A DNA stretch of 64,000 nt from assembly GCA_902761955.1 (NCBI GenBank), contig CACWMM010000004.1, forward strand, positions 10,746-74,745, in the 5' to 3' direction. Origin of the DNA: Parafannyhessea sp902761955. Lineage in GTDB: Bacteria; Actinomycetota; Coriobacteriia; Coriobacteriales; Atopobiaceae. A program made the translations under genes and the position numbers. This document shows, piece by piece, positions 42,276 through 51,204 of the stretch (the stretch's first letter is position 1; each line of letters opens with the position of its first letter). A model generated the notes under the pieces. The model searched no databases. It saw only the letters and a program-made list of their open reading frames with translations, and had not been told where the DNA came from.

Positions 42276-43385
42276 CTACGCCGTCGCGGCGACGCCCGCA
42301 AAGCTGACGGACGCGACGTCGCCCGGGTCGATCACGCTGTCGAAGAAGGAACCCATGCTGACCACGGTCTTCCCGTCCTTCTCGCTCGAGCTCGCCGCAC
42401 CGGAGGGCACGGTCATGGTGGTGCCGTCCCTCATCGTGACGGTGATGTCGCCCAGGTCGAGGTACTTCGGCGACCACCTGCCGCTTGCGGGTGCCTTCTC
42501 GGTGCCGTTCACGGTGTAGTCGATCGTGACGCCGATGGGCGACACGCTCACACCCTGCACGCTGCCGGCGGTGCCGGCGACCGTGAGCGTGCCCGCGGGC
42601 TTGAGGCCCACGGAGTCGCTCTGGTAGTTGAGCTTGAACTTGAGGTCCCAGCTGCCCGTGGCGATGGCGCCAGCTTTGTGGTAGCTCTCGTCCTGCAGGG
42701 TGATGCCCCTGAAGCTCGTCCTCATGGTGGCGCCGATCACGTTTGTGTCCGTCGTCATCTTCGTGACCATCTGGATGGCGTTGTCGCTGGGGTCCGCGTC
42801 GTAGAAGTAGCTCTCTCCGCCCGCGCCGGACGTGCCGTCCACGCTCTGGCCAAAGTCCGCCTGCAGGGTCTTGCCGTCAATCGTGAGCTCGCCGTTCGCG
42901 CCCGTGCCCACCTTGCCCAGGGGCTTGCCGTCCGCGCGGCGGATGCTGTAGACCACCGCGTAGTTGTGCTCGTCCCCCATGATGGCGTCCGCGCTGATGG
43001 TCACGCCGTCGCTCGTGGCGACCGCGTCCACCGGGCGCCCGACCTTGTTCCTCACCCTCGTGGGGGCCGTCGATCCCAGGAACACGTCGTCGAAGGCGCT
43101 TGCCACGCTCACCAGCTGGCCGCTTGCGTAGGCGTAGCCGCCCATGCCCACGGCAAGCGCGAGCCCGGCCGCGACGGCCGCAACGGCAAACCTCGGGCGC
43201 CTGCGCGCACCCGCCGCCTTGCCGCGGATGCCCGGGCGGCGTGCGCCGTCCTTCTCGTCCTGCGTGGCGAGGTCAGTCGCAGACAGCGCGGCCGAGGCCA
43301 CGGCCTGTGCCATCTGGATCTTCCGCGCGGAAGAAAGAGAGACCCGATCCATCTCGTCCCGATACGCCCTCATCGTGGTTTCCAT
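42276..43385 (-). CDS. DUF4179-type membrane anti-sigma factor
   Basis: A 369-residue protein. A cytoplasmic N-terminal region of about 60 residues (binding the sigma factor in this family) is followed by one transmembrane helix (FAVAAVAAGLALAVGMGGYAYA, residues about 65-87) and an extracytoplasmic beta-rich domain with SAFDDVFLG at its start, typical of DUF4179. It should hold the ECF sigma factor inactive until an envelope signal arrives. Its start overlaps the sigma gene by 113 bases and has GGAGGAG. The signal and protease are unknown. Confidence 0.85.
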   Translation of the reverse strand: METTMRAYRDEMDRVSLSSARKIQMAQAVASAALSATDLATQDEKDGARRPGIRGKAAGARRRPRFAVAAVAAGLALAVGMGGYAYASGQLVSVASAFDDVFLGSTAPTRVRNKVGRPVDAVATSDGVTISADAIMGDEHNYAVVYSIRRADGKPLGKVGTGANGELTIDGKTLQADFGQSVDGTSGAGGESYFYDADPSDNAIQMVTKMTTDTNVIGATMRTSFRGITLQDESYHKAGAIATGSWDLKFKLNYQSDSVGLKPAGTLTVAGTAGSVQGVSVSPIGVTIDYTVNGTEKAPASGRWSPKYLDLGDITVTMRDGTTMTVPSGAASSSEKDGKTVVSMGSFFDSVIDPGDVASVSFAGVAATA

Positions 43386-43911
43386 CGCTCTTCTCCTCCA
43401 AGCTCTTGCGCAGCTCCGCGCGGGCGCGGCTCAGCCTCTTTGTGACGGCGGCCTCCGTCGCCCCCGTGGCCCGCGCTATCTGCCTGATGCTCATCCCCTC
43501 GTAGTAGTACAGGTACACCGCCTCGCGGTACGGGGGAGAAAGGCGCATCACCGCGGCGGTCACCCGCCCGGGAAGCTCGCTCTTCTCTACCAGCTCCTCC
43601 ACCTGAGGGGACTCGTCCGCGACCTCTCCCGCCGCCGTCAGGGCGACGTTGCGGCTCCTCGCGGCGCTGCGGAGCTCGTCCTTGCAGGCGTTCGCGGTGC
43701 AGCGTATGACCCACGCCTTCTCGTGCTCCGGGCTCTCGAACGGCCTCTGCCTGCAGATGAGCTTGCAGAGCACGTCCTGGCTCACGTCCTCCGCGTCCTG
43801 CCGCGAGCCCAGGTAGGTGAAGGCGAGCCGCATGGTGAGGTTGCCGTACGTGTCCACGAGGCGCCGGGCCTCCCGCCGCACCTCCTCCTCACGGCCTCTT
43901 GCTATTGGCAT
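43273..43911 (-). CDS. ECF-type RNA polymerase sigma factor
   Basis: A 212-residue sigma-70 family protein. Region 2 is NLTMRLAFTYLGSRQDAEDV-SQDVLCKL, with KAWVIRCTANACKDELRS leading to the linker. Region 4 is LSPPYREAVYLYYYEGMSIRQIARATG, followed by AAVTKRLSRARAELRKSL. The last about 35 residues, beyond the usual end, are encoded in the overlap with the anti-sigma gene. ATG 43911 follows AGAGGAC. The pair should autoregulate. Confidence 0.9.
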   Translation of the reverse strand: MPIARGREEEVRREARRLVDTYGNLTMRLAFTYLGSRQDAEDVSQDVLCKLICRQRPFESPEHEKAWVIRCTANACKDELRSAARSRNVALTAAGEVADESPQVEELVEKSELPGRVTAAVMRLSPPYREAVYLYYYEGMSIRQIARATGATEAAVTKRLSRARAELRKSLEEKSDGNHDEGVSGRDGSGLSFFRAEDPDGTGRGLGRAVCD

Positions 43912-44047
43912 GCTGTCCTCTTTTCTGTCTGCGAGCGCTCGCCTACAACACGAGCGTGGGCCAAAAACCTGACGCCGTGCCTTGGGGACGATGCGGACAT
44001 GGGCTATAGTTTCCATCGTTTGCAGGAATCTGGCAGCCAGGGGTCGC

Positions 44048-44670
44048 ATGAGGGAAAAGGTCGTGAGCGAGGGGCGCTTCCAGGGCGTCGAGCTCGTGGG
44101 GCAGATCGTGGCGCACGAGCGCTTTCTGCGCTGCGAGTTTGTGGGCTGCGTCGCGGACGGGTGCTCGTTTGGGGGATGCACGTTCGAGGAGTGCAGCTTC
44201 GTGGGATGCCGCGTGACGGACCCGCGCGCCCAGAACAGCTTCCTGCGCGCGTGCGACTTCGAGGACTGCGAGCTCGTGGGCGTGGACTGGTCGCTCTGGT
44301 GGCCGGGGGACAGGGGCGGCTCCGCGCTTGCCGGCGTGCGCTCGTGCCGGCTGGAGCAAAACGCGTTCGACGGCCTGAACCTGCGCGGAAGCACCTTCGC
44401 GGAAAGCAGCGTGCGCAAGAGCCGCTTTGATGCGTGCGACCTGCGCGATTGCGACCTGCGCGGCTGCGACCTTTATGGCACGGGCTTTGCGGACTGCCGC
44501 ATGCAGCGGGCGGACCTCACGGGCGCCCGCGGCTACCGCCTGAGCCTGAGGGCACGGGCGCCATCGTGGTGCCGGGCGAGGGCGACGCCGCGCCTGCGGA
44601 CGGCGTGCCTGCGGCCGGCGTGCCCTCGGGCGAGAAGGACGGCCGTCCCGGGGCGCCGGCGGCCTCGTAG
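44048..44670 (+). pseudogene. Pentapeptide-repeat protein with a frameshift near its end
   Basis: From ATG 44048 the frame encodes a right-handed beta-helix of pentapeptide repeats (for example CSFGGCTFEECSFVGC and CDLRDCDLRGCDLYGTGF), ending RADLTGARGYRLS at about 44545. In this frame the protein would then run on for hundreds of codons through the antisense of glgA. The +1 frame continues naturally as PEGTGAIVVPGEGD and stops at 44670. One missing C in the run at about 44545 (AGCCTGAG for AGCCCTGAG) explains it. Qnr-like proteins of this fold can protect gyrase, but the role here is unknown. Confidence 0.65.
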
Positions 44671-44701
44671 GCCACGCGCTTCTCGCCCCGCGCAAAGCGA
44701 G

Positions 44702-44743
44702 GCCCGGCCCCTGCGACGACCTCTGCGTCGGGGAGCCGGGCCA
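44702..44743 (-). terminator. Terminator downstream of glgA
   Basis: GGCCCGGC and GCCGGGCC form an 8-bp outer stem, with inner CGACG/CGTCG pairing. It lies about 65 bases past the glgA stop. Confidence 0.7.
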
Positions 44744-44806
44744 TGTGATGCCGTCAGCCTTGGTTGGGCCTGGGCTGTTTGTGGGCGTGCCCGCCGTGCG
44801 GACGCG

Positions 44807-47032
44807 CTACTGCGTCAGCTCGAGGTAGAGGTCGCGGTACTGCTTCGCGGACTTCTCCCAGCTCACGTCCTTCGCCATGTCGCGCTGGACCATCTCGTCC
44901 CAGCAGAAGCGGTTCGTGAAGAACAGCGTCTTCGCGCGGTTGACGGCGTCGTTGAACTTGTTGTACGGCTCGACCGTGTCCTTCAGGCCGCCGGTCTCGC
45001 GCACGATGGGGATGGTGCCGTAGCGCATGGCGATGAGCTGCGTAAGGCCGCAGGGCTCAAAGCGCGACGGTACCATGAGCGCGTCCACGCCGGCGTAGAT
45101 CTGGTGCGAGCGCGCCTCGTCGTACATGATGTTGGAGCAGACGGTGCCCTTGTACGCGTTCTCGTAGTAGCGGAACGAGTCCTCGTACTGCGCGTCGCCC
45201 GTGCCCAGAAGCACGATCTGCGTGTTGCCGTCAACAAGGCCGGGGATGACGGCGTTCACCAGGTCCAGTCCCTTCTGGTCGGTCAGGCGCGAGATGAGGC
45301 CAAGGATCATCTTGCCGTCGTCCACCTCCAGGCCAAGCTCCTCCTGCAGGGCGCGCTTGTCCTCGCGCTTGCGCTCGATCACGTTCCCGCCGTCGTACGG
45401 CGCCGCGATGAACTTGTCGCGCGCCGGGTCCCAGATGTCCACGTCGATGCCGTTCACGATGCCGCGCAGCTTCCAGGAGTGGTAGCGAAGGTGCGCGTCC
45501 AGCCCCTCGCCGTACTCCGGGCTCTGGATCTCCTGCGCGTAGGTGCCGCTTACGGTCGATATCATGTCCGCGTACGCAAGGCCGCCCTTCAGGATGTTCG
45601 CCTCGGTCCAGTCCTGCTGAAGCGCGCCCTCGTTAAAGACGTAGTCGGGCAGGTTCGTCCAGTACTTGATGGTGGGGATGTTGTACTTGCCCTGGAAGCG
45701 CAGGTTGTGGATGGTGAGGACCACCTTGGAGCGGCCGAGCTCCGTGTTCTGGAACATGGTCTTCAAGAACAGCGGCACGAGCCCCGCCTGCCAGTCGTGG
45801 CAGTGGATCACGTCGGGCGTCCAGTCCAGGAAGTTGAGCGCGGCGAGCGCGGCCTTGCTGAAGTAGCAGAAGCGTGGGATGTCGTCCACCAGGTTGGTGT
45901 ACGGGTTGCCATAGCTGAAGAAGTCCTGGTTGTCGATGAAGTCGTACACCACGCCGGACTCGTCCACGTACTCCATGATGCCCACGTAGAAGCTGCGGCC
46001 GTCGGAGCACAGGTCCATGTCGAACGCCCCGCGGTACACCATCTTCTCCTGCCACTCCTGCTTGATGCAGGCGTAGCGCGGCAGGATGACCTTCACGTCG
46101 CAGTTCTGCTTCACGAGGGCCTTCGGCAGCGCGTACATGACGTCGCCCAGGCCACCCGTCTTCACGAACGGGTAGCACTCGGAGCCGATGAAGGCGATGG
46201 AGCGGCGCGGCTGGGGGAGAGGAGCGGGCTCCGGCTTTGGTGCCGGCGCGGCCTTCGGCTCTGGTTTGGCCGCGGCCTTGGGCTCTGCCTTGGGCGCCGG
46301 CTTTGCCGCGGGCTTGGGCTCTGCCTTGGGCGCGGGCTTTGCCTCGGGTTTGGACTCAGCCTTGGGCGCCGGGGCCGCCTTGGGCGCGGGCGCCGCCTTG
46401 GGCTCTGCCTTCGCGGGCGCCTTTTCGACCGGCTTTGCCTCGGCCTTGGGCTCGGCCTTCTTGGCGGCAGGCTTTGCGGCCGGCTTCGCCGCAGGCCTGG
46501 ACTCGGTCTTCGCGGGTGCCTTTGCCGCCGGCTTCACCGCAGGAGCGGGCTTCTCGGCCGCCTTCGGCGCAGGCTTCGCGGCCGGCTTCGGTGCCGGCTT
46601 GGCCTTCGGAGCACTCTTTGCCTCGGGCTTGACGGCGGCCTTCGCGGCCGGTTTCGCCTCGCTCTTCTCGTCCGCGGGCTTTGCGGCGGCAGCAGGCTTC
46701 GCAGCTGGCTTGGGCTCCGCCTTGGGCGCCGGCTTCGCAGCTGGCTTGGGCTCCGCCTTTGCGGTGGCCTTTGCAGCAGGCTTTGCAGCCGGGGCTGCCT
46801 TTGCCGCGGGCTTCGCAGCCGGCTTTGCTGCCGGCTTGGGGGATGCGGGCTTCGGGGTCGCGGTGGCCTTTGCGGCGGGCTTTGCCGCCGGCTGCGCGGC
46901 GGCCTTGGGCTCCTCGGTCTCCTTCGGTGCCGAGGCGGGTGCCGATGCCTTGGGCGCCGGCTTCGCGGCGGTCTTGGGCGACGCCTTTGCGGCTGACTTT
47001 GCGGTGGAGGAGGTCCTCTTCTTGGTAGCCAT
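44807..47032 (-). CDS. glgA: Glycogen synthase with a long Lys/Ala/Pro-rich N-terminal extension
   Basis: A 741-residue protein. Residues from about 276 are a complete GT5 glycogen synthase: SIAFIGSECYPFVKTGGLGDVMYALPKAL with the ADP-glucose-binding KTGGLGD, then VIHCHDWQAGLVPLF, GIVNGIDVDIWDP, LISRLTDQKGLDLV and MVPSRFEPCGLTQLIAM. It adds glucose from ADP-glucose to glycogen. Residues 1-275 are low-complexity repeats of the type AAKPAPKAEPK, like histone H1 or the tails of actinobacterial HU, and are absent from typical GlgA (about 480 residues). ATG 47032 lies 8 bases after AAGGGG. Confidence 0.9.
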   Translation of the reverse strand: MATKKRTSSTAKSAAKASPKTAAKPAPKASAPASAPKETEEPKAAAQPAAKPAAKATATPKPASPKPAAKPAAKPAAKAAPAAKPAAKATAKAEPKPAAKPAPKAEPKPAAKPAAAAKPADEKSEAKPAAKAAVKPEAKSAPKAKPAPKPAAKPAPKAAEKPAPAVKPAAKAPAKTESRPAAKPAAKPAAKKAEPKAEAKPVEKAPAKAEPKAAPAPKAAPAPKAESKPEAKPAPKAEPKPAAKPAPKAEPKAAAKPEPKAAPAPKPEPAPLPQPRRSIAFIGSECYPFVKTGGLGDVMYALPKALVKQNCDVKVILPRYACIKQEWQEKMVYRGAFDMDLCSDGRSFYVGIMEYVDESGVVYDFIDNQDFFSYGNPYTNLVDDIPRFCYFSKAALAALNFLDWTPDVIHCHDWQAGLVPLFLKTMFQNTELGRSKVVLTIHNLRFQGKYNIPTIKYWTNLPDYVFNEGALQQDWTEANILKGGLAYADMISTVSGTYAQEIQSPEYGEGLDAHLRYHSWKLRGIVNGIDVDIWDPARDKFIAAPYDGGNVIERKREDKRALQEELGLEVDDGKMILGLISRLTDQKGLDLVNAVIPGLVDGNTQIVLLGTGDAQYEDSFRYYENAYKGTVCSNIMYDEARSHQIYAGVDALMVPSRFEPCGLTQLIAMRYGTIPIVRETGGLKDTVEPYNKFNDAVNRAKTLFFTNRFCWDEMVQRDMAKDVSWEKSAKQYRDLYLELTQ

Positions 47033-47267
47033 GTGCATTCCCCTTATCGGATCTATGGTTCTGACGGCCCAACGCGCCCGGCACCTGCCGTGGGACGGCC
47101 GCCCGCATCCCCTCCATTGTACTTAATGGCGCCGCGCCGGACGCGTCTTGGAGTTGTCTGGTGGCTGTTTGCCCCTGTGCGTAGCGTGCGGCGCCGCCCG
47201 CGGAGGGCGTGCGCCACCGCGCTGACACCCGGGCCTTTTCGGCGGCGTTTCGGACCGCGTGAGGCGC

Positions 47268-47297
47268 TTGCGCGGACGCTTTGCCGCGCGCTACAGT
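47268..47297 (+). promoter_or_regulatory. Candidate promoter for a leaderless HAD transcript
   Basis: TTGCGC (47268-47273), 18 bases, TACAGT (47292-47297). The -10 ends six bases before the ATG at 47304, which would make the start codon the first transcribed bases. Confidence 0.45.
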
Positions 47298-47303
47298 GGG
47301 CGC

Positions 47304-48014
47304 ATGGACGCGATTCTGTTTGACATGGACGACACCCTGTACGACCAGGCGCTGCCCTTCGCACGTGCCGTGCGCAAGGTGCTGGGAGAAGTGCCGGGCG
47401 CCACGGCCGAGGGCCTGTACCTTGCGAGCCGCCGCCACTCCGGCGAGGTGTTTGCGGCGTACGCGGCCGGCGAGCGCCCGACGGACGCCATGTACGTGCG
47501 GCGCATGCAGCGCACCATGGCGGAGTTTGGCGTGCGCGTGGATGAGGCGTGCGCCCTTAGGCTCCAGCGCGCCTACGCCGCGCGCGACGACGCGGGCATG
47601 ATGCTTGCCCCCGCGATGGCGTCCGCGCTGGACTTGTGCCTGGCGCATGCGCGCCGCGGCGTGGGCATCGTCACGAACGGCACGCCGGAAAGGCAGATGG
47701 ACAAGTGGCGCGCGCTTGGCCTGGGCAGGTGGATACGGCCGGAGCACGTGTTCGTTTCGGACGCGCTTGGCGTGGCAAAGCCGGACTCCGCGATATTCCG
47801 CGCAGCGCTCTCTGCCATGGGCGCCCGCGCGGCGGATTCGCTTTACGTGGGCGACGCGTTCCAGACGGACGTGGTGGGCGCCCGCGCGGCCGGCATGCGC
47901 GTGGTGTGGCTCAACCGCAGGCGCCGCAACGTGCCGGAAGGCGCTCGCGTGCGTCCGGACGCGGAGGTGCGCTCCGACGAGGAGCTTCTCGACCTCTTGC
48001 GCACGTCCCTCTAG
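47304..48014 (+). CDS. HAD-superfamily hydrolase
   Basis: A 236-residue phosphatase-like protein. Motif I is AILFDMDDTLYD with the nucleophile Asp; motif II GIVTNGTPERQ; motif III and IV are KPDSAIFRAALSAMG and SLYVGDAFQTDVVGARAAG. This is the IA-type (YjjG/pyrimidine nucleotidase-like) HAD layout with a helical cap between motifs I and II. The substrate is unknown. No ribosome binding site precedes ATG 47304; a -10 box just upstream suggests leaderless translation. Confidence 0.85.
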   Translation: MDAILFDMDDTLYDQALPFARAVRKVLGEVPGATAEGLYLASRRHSGEVFAAYAAGERPTDAMYVRRMQRTMAEFGVRVDEACALRLQRAYAARDDAGMMLAPAMASALDLCLAHARRGVGIVTNGTPERQMDKWRALGLGRWIRPEHVFVSDALGVAKPDSAIFRAALSAMGARAADSLYVGDAFQTDVVGARAAGMRVVWLNRRRRNVPEGARVRPDAEVRSDEELLDLLRTSL

Positions 48015-48059
48015 CAGGCACCGCGGTCTGGCATCGCGGCCGCGCTCTGCCCAGTGCCT

Positions 48060-48689
48060 CTAGCTCAGCGCGTCCGCCACGCGGCGGCGCAGCTCCGGCA
48101 CCACGTCCTCCTCGAACCACGGGTTCTTCTTCATCCAGATCTGGTTTCGGGGCGAGGGGTGCACCAGCGGAAAGCGCTCCGGCAGGTAGGAGCGGTAGTC
48201 GCGCACGACGTCCGTCAGCTTTGCGGAGCTCTTCAGCCCCAGGTAGCGCCTTGTGGCGTACGAGCCAATCAGCACGGTCAGCCTCGCGTCCGGCATTAGC
48301 TCCAAGAGCTGCGGGTGCCACTTTTCCGCAAAGCCCTTGCGCGGAGGCAGGTCGCCGCTCTTGCCCTTGCCCGGAAAGAAGAAGTCCATCGGCATGATCG
48401 AAACCTGCGCAGGGTCGTAGAACGTCCGCGCGTCCATCCCCAGCCAGTCGCGCAGGCGCTCGCCGCTCTTGTCGTTCCACGGGATGCGCGTGTCCTGGGC
48501 CACCCTGCCCGGCGCCTGCCCAATGATCACGATGCGCGCGGTCGCGCTCGCGGTGTACAGCGGATCGATTCCCGCCTGCGTGTACGACTCGTTCTGCGGG
48601 TCCGCCTTGATCGCCTGGAATATCCGCTCGAACCTCGGGTCTTCCTCGCCCGACTCGCCCTGTGCCTGCCGCGCATCTTCCCGTTGCAT
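48060..48689 (-). CDS. Uracil-DNA glycosylase superfamily protein
   Basis: A 209-residue protein of the UDG fold. The first catalytic loop reads IVIIGQAPGRVAQDTRIPWND, and the second HPSPRNQIWMKKNPWFEED. The motifs fit the family of YgjF-like UDG proteins found in many bacteria rather than canonical Ung. It may remove uracil or a damaged base from DNA, but not all members have shown activity. The start is uncertain: ATG 48689 is used; ATG 48716 is the alternative and is itself part of the motif ATGGCGAGAAG. Confidence 0.8.
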   Translation of the reverse strand: MQREDARQAQGESGEEDPRFERIFQAIKADPQNESYTQAGIDPLYTASATARIVIIGQAPGRVAQDTRIPWNDKSGERLRDWLGMDARTFYDPAQVSIMPMDFFFPGKGKSGDLPPRKGFAEKWHPQLLELMPDARLTVLIGSYATRRYLGLKSSAKLTDVVRDYRSYLPERFPLVHPSPRNQIWMKKNPWFEEDVVPELRRRVADALS

Positions 48690-48988
48690 GTGCCGTCGCC
48701 CCGTCCTTCTCGCCATGTGCCCGGCGGGCTCGCCACAAGCCCGCGCCTCCTACGGACACGTGCCCGCACCGCCCAGTGTAGGACGCCGCCGGCACCCATT
48801 CTGTTGCCGGCGCAACGCACCACAACCACGGGCGGCGCCAACCGTGCCGCACGCCCCGTCCACGGGCACCGCCGCGGGCGAGAAGTGCGCCGCCCACGGT
48901 TTAGGCCGCGCCATACGGGATAGAATCACCTCGACCACGAACATGGCGGCGCGCGGACGCCTGCGCGCCGGGGCGATGGAGGCGAGGC

Positions 48989-50161
48989 ATGGGCGAGGTC
49001 GAGTCGGGAGGGCCGGCGGCAAAACCGGTCGCCGCACATACGCCGCAGGCGGGCGATTCCGGCGCGCGCCGGCGCCCCGCGCGGGAGGCGAACCCGCTTG
49101 CGTGGGCGCTGTCCAGCGTGTTCAACCTGCGGGCGGGGCGCGCCAGCTACCAAGACATCCGCCGACGCTTCGTGAACGGCTCCAAGCTGAGCGGCACGCA
49201 CCTCTGCATCCTCATCGTGGCGATGCTCATAGCTTCCATCGGCCTGAACACGGACTCGACGGAGTGCATCGTGGGCGCCATGCTCATCTGTCCGCTCATG
49301 GGCTCCGTGCTCGCCATCTCGTACTCCGTGGCCACGGCGGACGTGCGCCTTCTGCGCGACGCGCTCGTGGGGCTCCTCATACAGGTCTGCATCTGCCTTG
49401 CCACGTCCACCCTGTACTTTGTGCTGTCGCCCCTGAACGGCGTCACGAACGAGCTGCTCGCGAACTCCAACCCCACGGTGTGGGACATCCTGGTGGCGCT
49501 CGCGGGCGGATTCGCGGGCGGGCTGGGCAACTCGCGCAGGCAGGAGCCGTCCACCCTCATCGCGGGCGTCGCCGTGGCGACGGCGCTCATGCCGCCGCTG
49601 TGCGCCGCGGGCTACGGCATCGCCGTGCGCGACCCGGCGCGCTTCGCGAGCGCCTTCTACGAGTTCGCGCTGAACGTGGTGTTCATAGCGCTGGCGGCAG
49701 AGATCGTCCTTCTCATCCTGCGCGTGCCGCTGCACCGCGAGGTGGGCCCGGACGGCGTGGTCACCCTGGAGGAGGAGGTTGCGGAGGAGCGGCTCTCGCG
49801 CCGCATGAAGCGCTTCATACTTGTGGCGACGGTCGTGTTCATGATTCCGTGCGTGCTCGCGACGGTCGGCATGGTGCGCCAGGCGACGGGCCCCGGCGGC
49901 TCGGGCGCGCAGAACGTGGACGAGTACCAGGTGGACCTCACGACGCGCGAGCTTTCCGCCGTGTGCCCGTCGCTTCTGGAATATCGCGTGGGGACGGAGT
50001 ACGTGGGCGAGGCCGGGTCCGCGACGGCCAGGCGCCGCGTGGTCGCCACGGTGAGGACGAGCGCGCCGCTCGACGCCACTCAGAGGTCGCGCCTGCGCGC
50101 GCTCATACGCGTGCACGTGAAGAACCTGGACGGCGTCACGTTCGAGGTCGCCCGCGGATAG
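48989..50161 (+). CDS. DUF389 membrane protein
   Basis: A 390-residue protein with about six to seven membrane helices. Residues from SKLSGTHLCILIVAMLIASIG to STECIVGAMLICPLMGSVLAIS and GVAVATALMPPLCAAGYGIA are the hallmark DUF389 stretches; the last about 90 residues are soluble. The function of the family is unknown, though its helices are often compared with transport folds. The first 45 residues are polar and basic. GGAGGCGAGG lies ahead of ATG 48989, and a -10-like TAGAAT sits at 48921. Confidence 0.85.
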   Translation: MGEVESGGPAAKPVAAHTPQAGDSGARRRPAREANPLAWALSSVFNLRAGRASYQDIRRRFVNGSKLSGTHLCILIVAMLIASIGLNTDSTECIVGAMLICPLMGSVLAISYSVATADVRLLRDALVGLLIQVCICLATSTLYFVLSPLNGVTNELLANSNPTVWDILVALAGGFAGGLGNSRRQEPSTLIAGVAVATALMPPLCAAGYGIAVRDPARFASAFYEFALNVVFIALAAEIVLLILRVPLHREVGPDGVVTLEEEVAEERLSRRMKRFILVATVVFMIPCVLATVGMVRQATGPGGSGAQNVDEYQVDLTTRELSAVCPSLLEYRVGTEYVGEAGSATARRRVVATVRTSAPLDATQRSRLRALIRVHVKNLDGVTFEVARG

Positions 50162-50185
50162 GTCGCGCGCCACCGCGGCGGGCCC

Positions 50186-50230
50186 GCGCTCTTCTCGCCC
50201 GCGCTCTTCTCGCCCGCGCTCTTCTCGCCC
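50186..50230. repeat. Three perfect 15-bp tandem copies carrying the dispersed motif
   Basis: GCGCTCTTCTCGCCC is repeated three times without change between the ends of two convergent genes. Each copy includes CTTCTCGCC, the complement of GGCGAGAAG. Confidence 0.95.
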
Positions 50231-50234
50231 GCGT

Positions 50235-51125
50235 CTACTGCATGAGGTCCGCGTTGTCCGGGTCCGTCAGGAACGACACGAACGTGCGCGCAACCGCCGT
50301 GAGGCCCGCCGGGTCCAGAGTGGCGATGCCGATGGTGCGCCAGCGCGCGGGCGAGAAGGGCCTGACCTCCACGTCGAAGGCGGAGTTTCTGAGGATGAGC
50401 TCCGGCATGACCGATACGCCGAAGCCGTGCTCCACCATGGCGAGGGCGGAGAAGTCGTCGTTCAGGGCGTAGCGCACGTTCAGCGGGCTCGGCGAATCCG
50501 CGAGCGCCGCGCGGATGTCCTGCTCAGACCCGCGCAGGGGCATGACGAGCTCCTCGCGGGCCACCTGGCCCACGCTCACGCGCTGGCGCGCGGCGAGCGG
50601 GTGGTCGCGCGGGAGGATGGCCATCATCTGGTCGCGGCGCAGCGCGTGGAAGCTCAGCTGGGGGCTCTTCGCGACGGACGTGAGGAAGCCCAGGTCCGCG
50701 CGGCCCTCCTGAATGCGCTCCGCGATGTCTTCGTAGCCGCCGGCGTAGATCTGGAACTCCACCTGGGGGTAGCTCTTTTGGAAGCGCTCGATCATGCCGG
50801 GCAGCCACTGCGTGGAGACGGACGTGAACGTGCCGATGCGCAGCGTGCCGGCGACGACGTGGTTCACCTCGTGTATGGCCTGCTCGAGCGCACGCTGCTG
50901 GTTGACGAGCGCCTGGATGCGCGGCAGCAGCAGACGGCCGTTCTCCGTGAGGGAGACGCCGGCCTTGCCGCGCGTGAGCAGCGCGACGCCGCACTCCTGC
51001 TCCAGCGCGCGGATGGCGTGGCTCACGCCGGACTGCGTGTAGCTCAGGGACTCCGCCGCGCGCGTGATGTTGTCGAGCTCGACGACCCTCAGGAAGATCT
51101 GGTATCGGTCCGTGCCTGCAGTCAT
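50235..51125 (-). CDS. LysR-family regulator
   Basis: A 296-residue LysR protein: FLRVVELDNITRAAESLSYTQSGVSHAIRALE for the winged helix, then LRIGTFTSVSTQWLPGMIERF opening the effector domain. It is divergent from an EamA-type exporter, which it probably controls. The gap has nested inverted repeats (51205-51257) as candidate operators. GGAGGC precedes ATG 51125; a longer frame to 51257 would run through those operators. Confidence 0.9.
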   Translation of the reverse strand: MTAGTDRYQIFLRVVELDNITRAAESLSYTQSGVSHAIRALEQECGVALLTRGKAGVSLTENGRLLLPRIQALVNQQRALEQAIHEVNHVVAGTLRIGTFTSVSTQWLPGMIERFQKSYPQVEFQIYAGGYEDIAERIQEGRADLGFLTSVAKSPQLSFHALRRDQMMAILPRDHPLAARQRVSVGQVAREELVMPLRGSEQDIRAALADSPSPLNVRYALNDDFSALAMVEHGFGVSVMPELILRNSAFDVEVRPFSPARWRTIGIATLDPAGLTAVARTFVSFLTDPDNADLMQ

Positions 51126-51204
51126 GGGTGCCTCCGATGCTATGCCTGATAGATGGGTGTGTTCTGCGCGAGGGCGCATGCTTTTCTCGCCCGGGGCGCG
51201 CCCG

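Noticed and set aside
44671..46996. Continuation of the pentapeptide frame into Gly/Leu/Arg-rich repeats, and a plus-strand Ala/Gly-rich repeat protein at 46188-47126
   Set aside because: Both are antisense readings of the repetitive N-terminal tail of glgA and have no independent start signals.
48469..50472. A 667-codon frame overlapping the DUF389 gene
   Set aside because: It has no domains and no ribosome binding site, while the overlapping DUF389 frame has clear membrane helices and family motifs.
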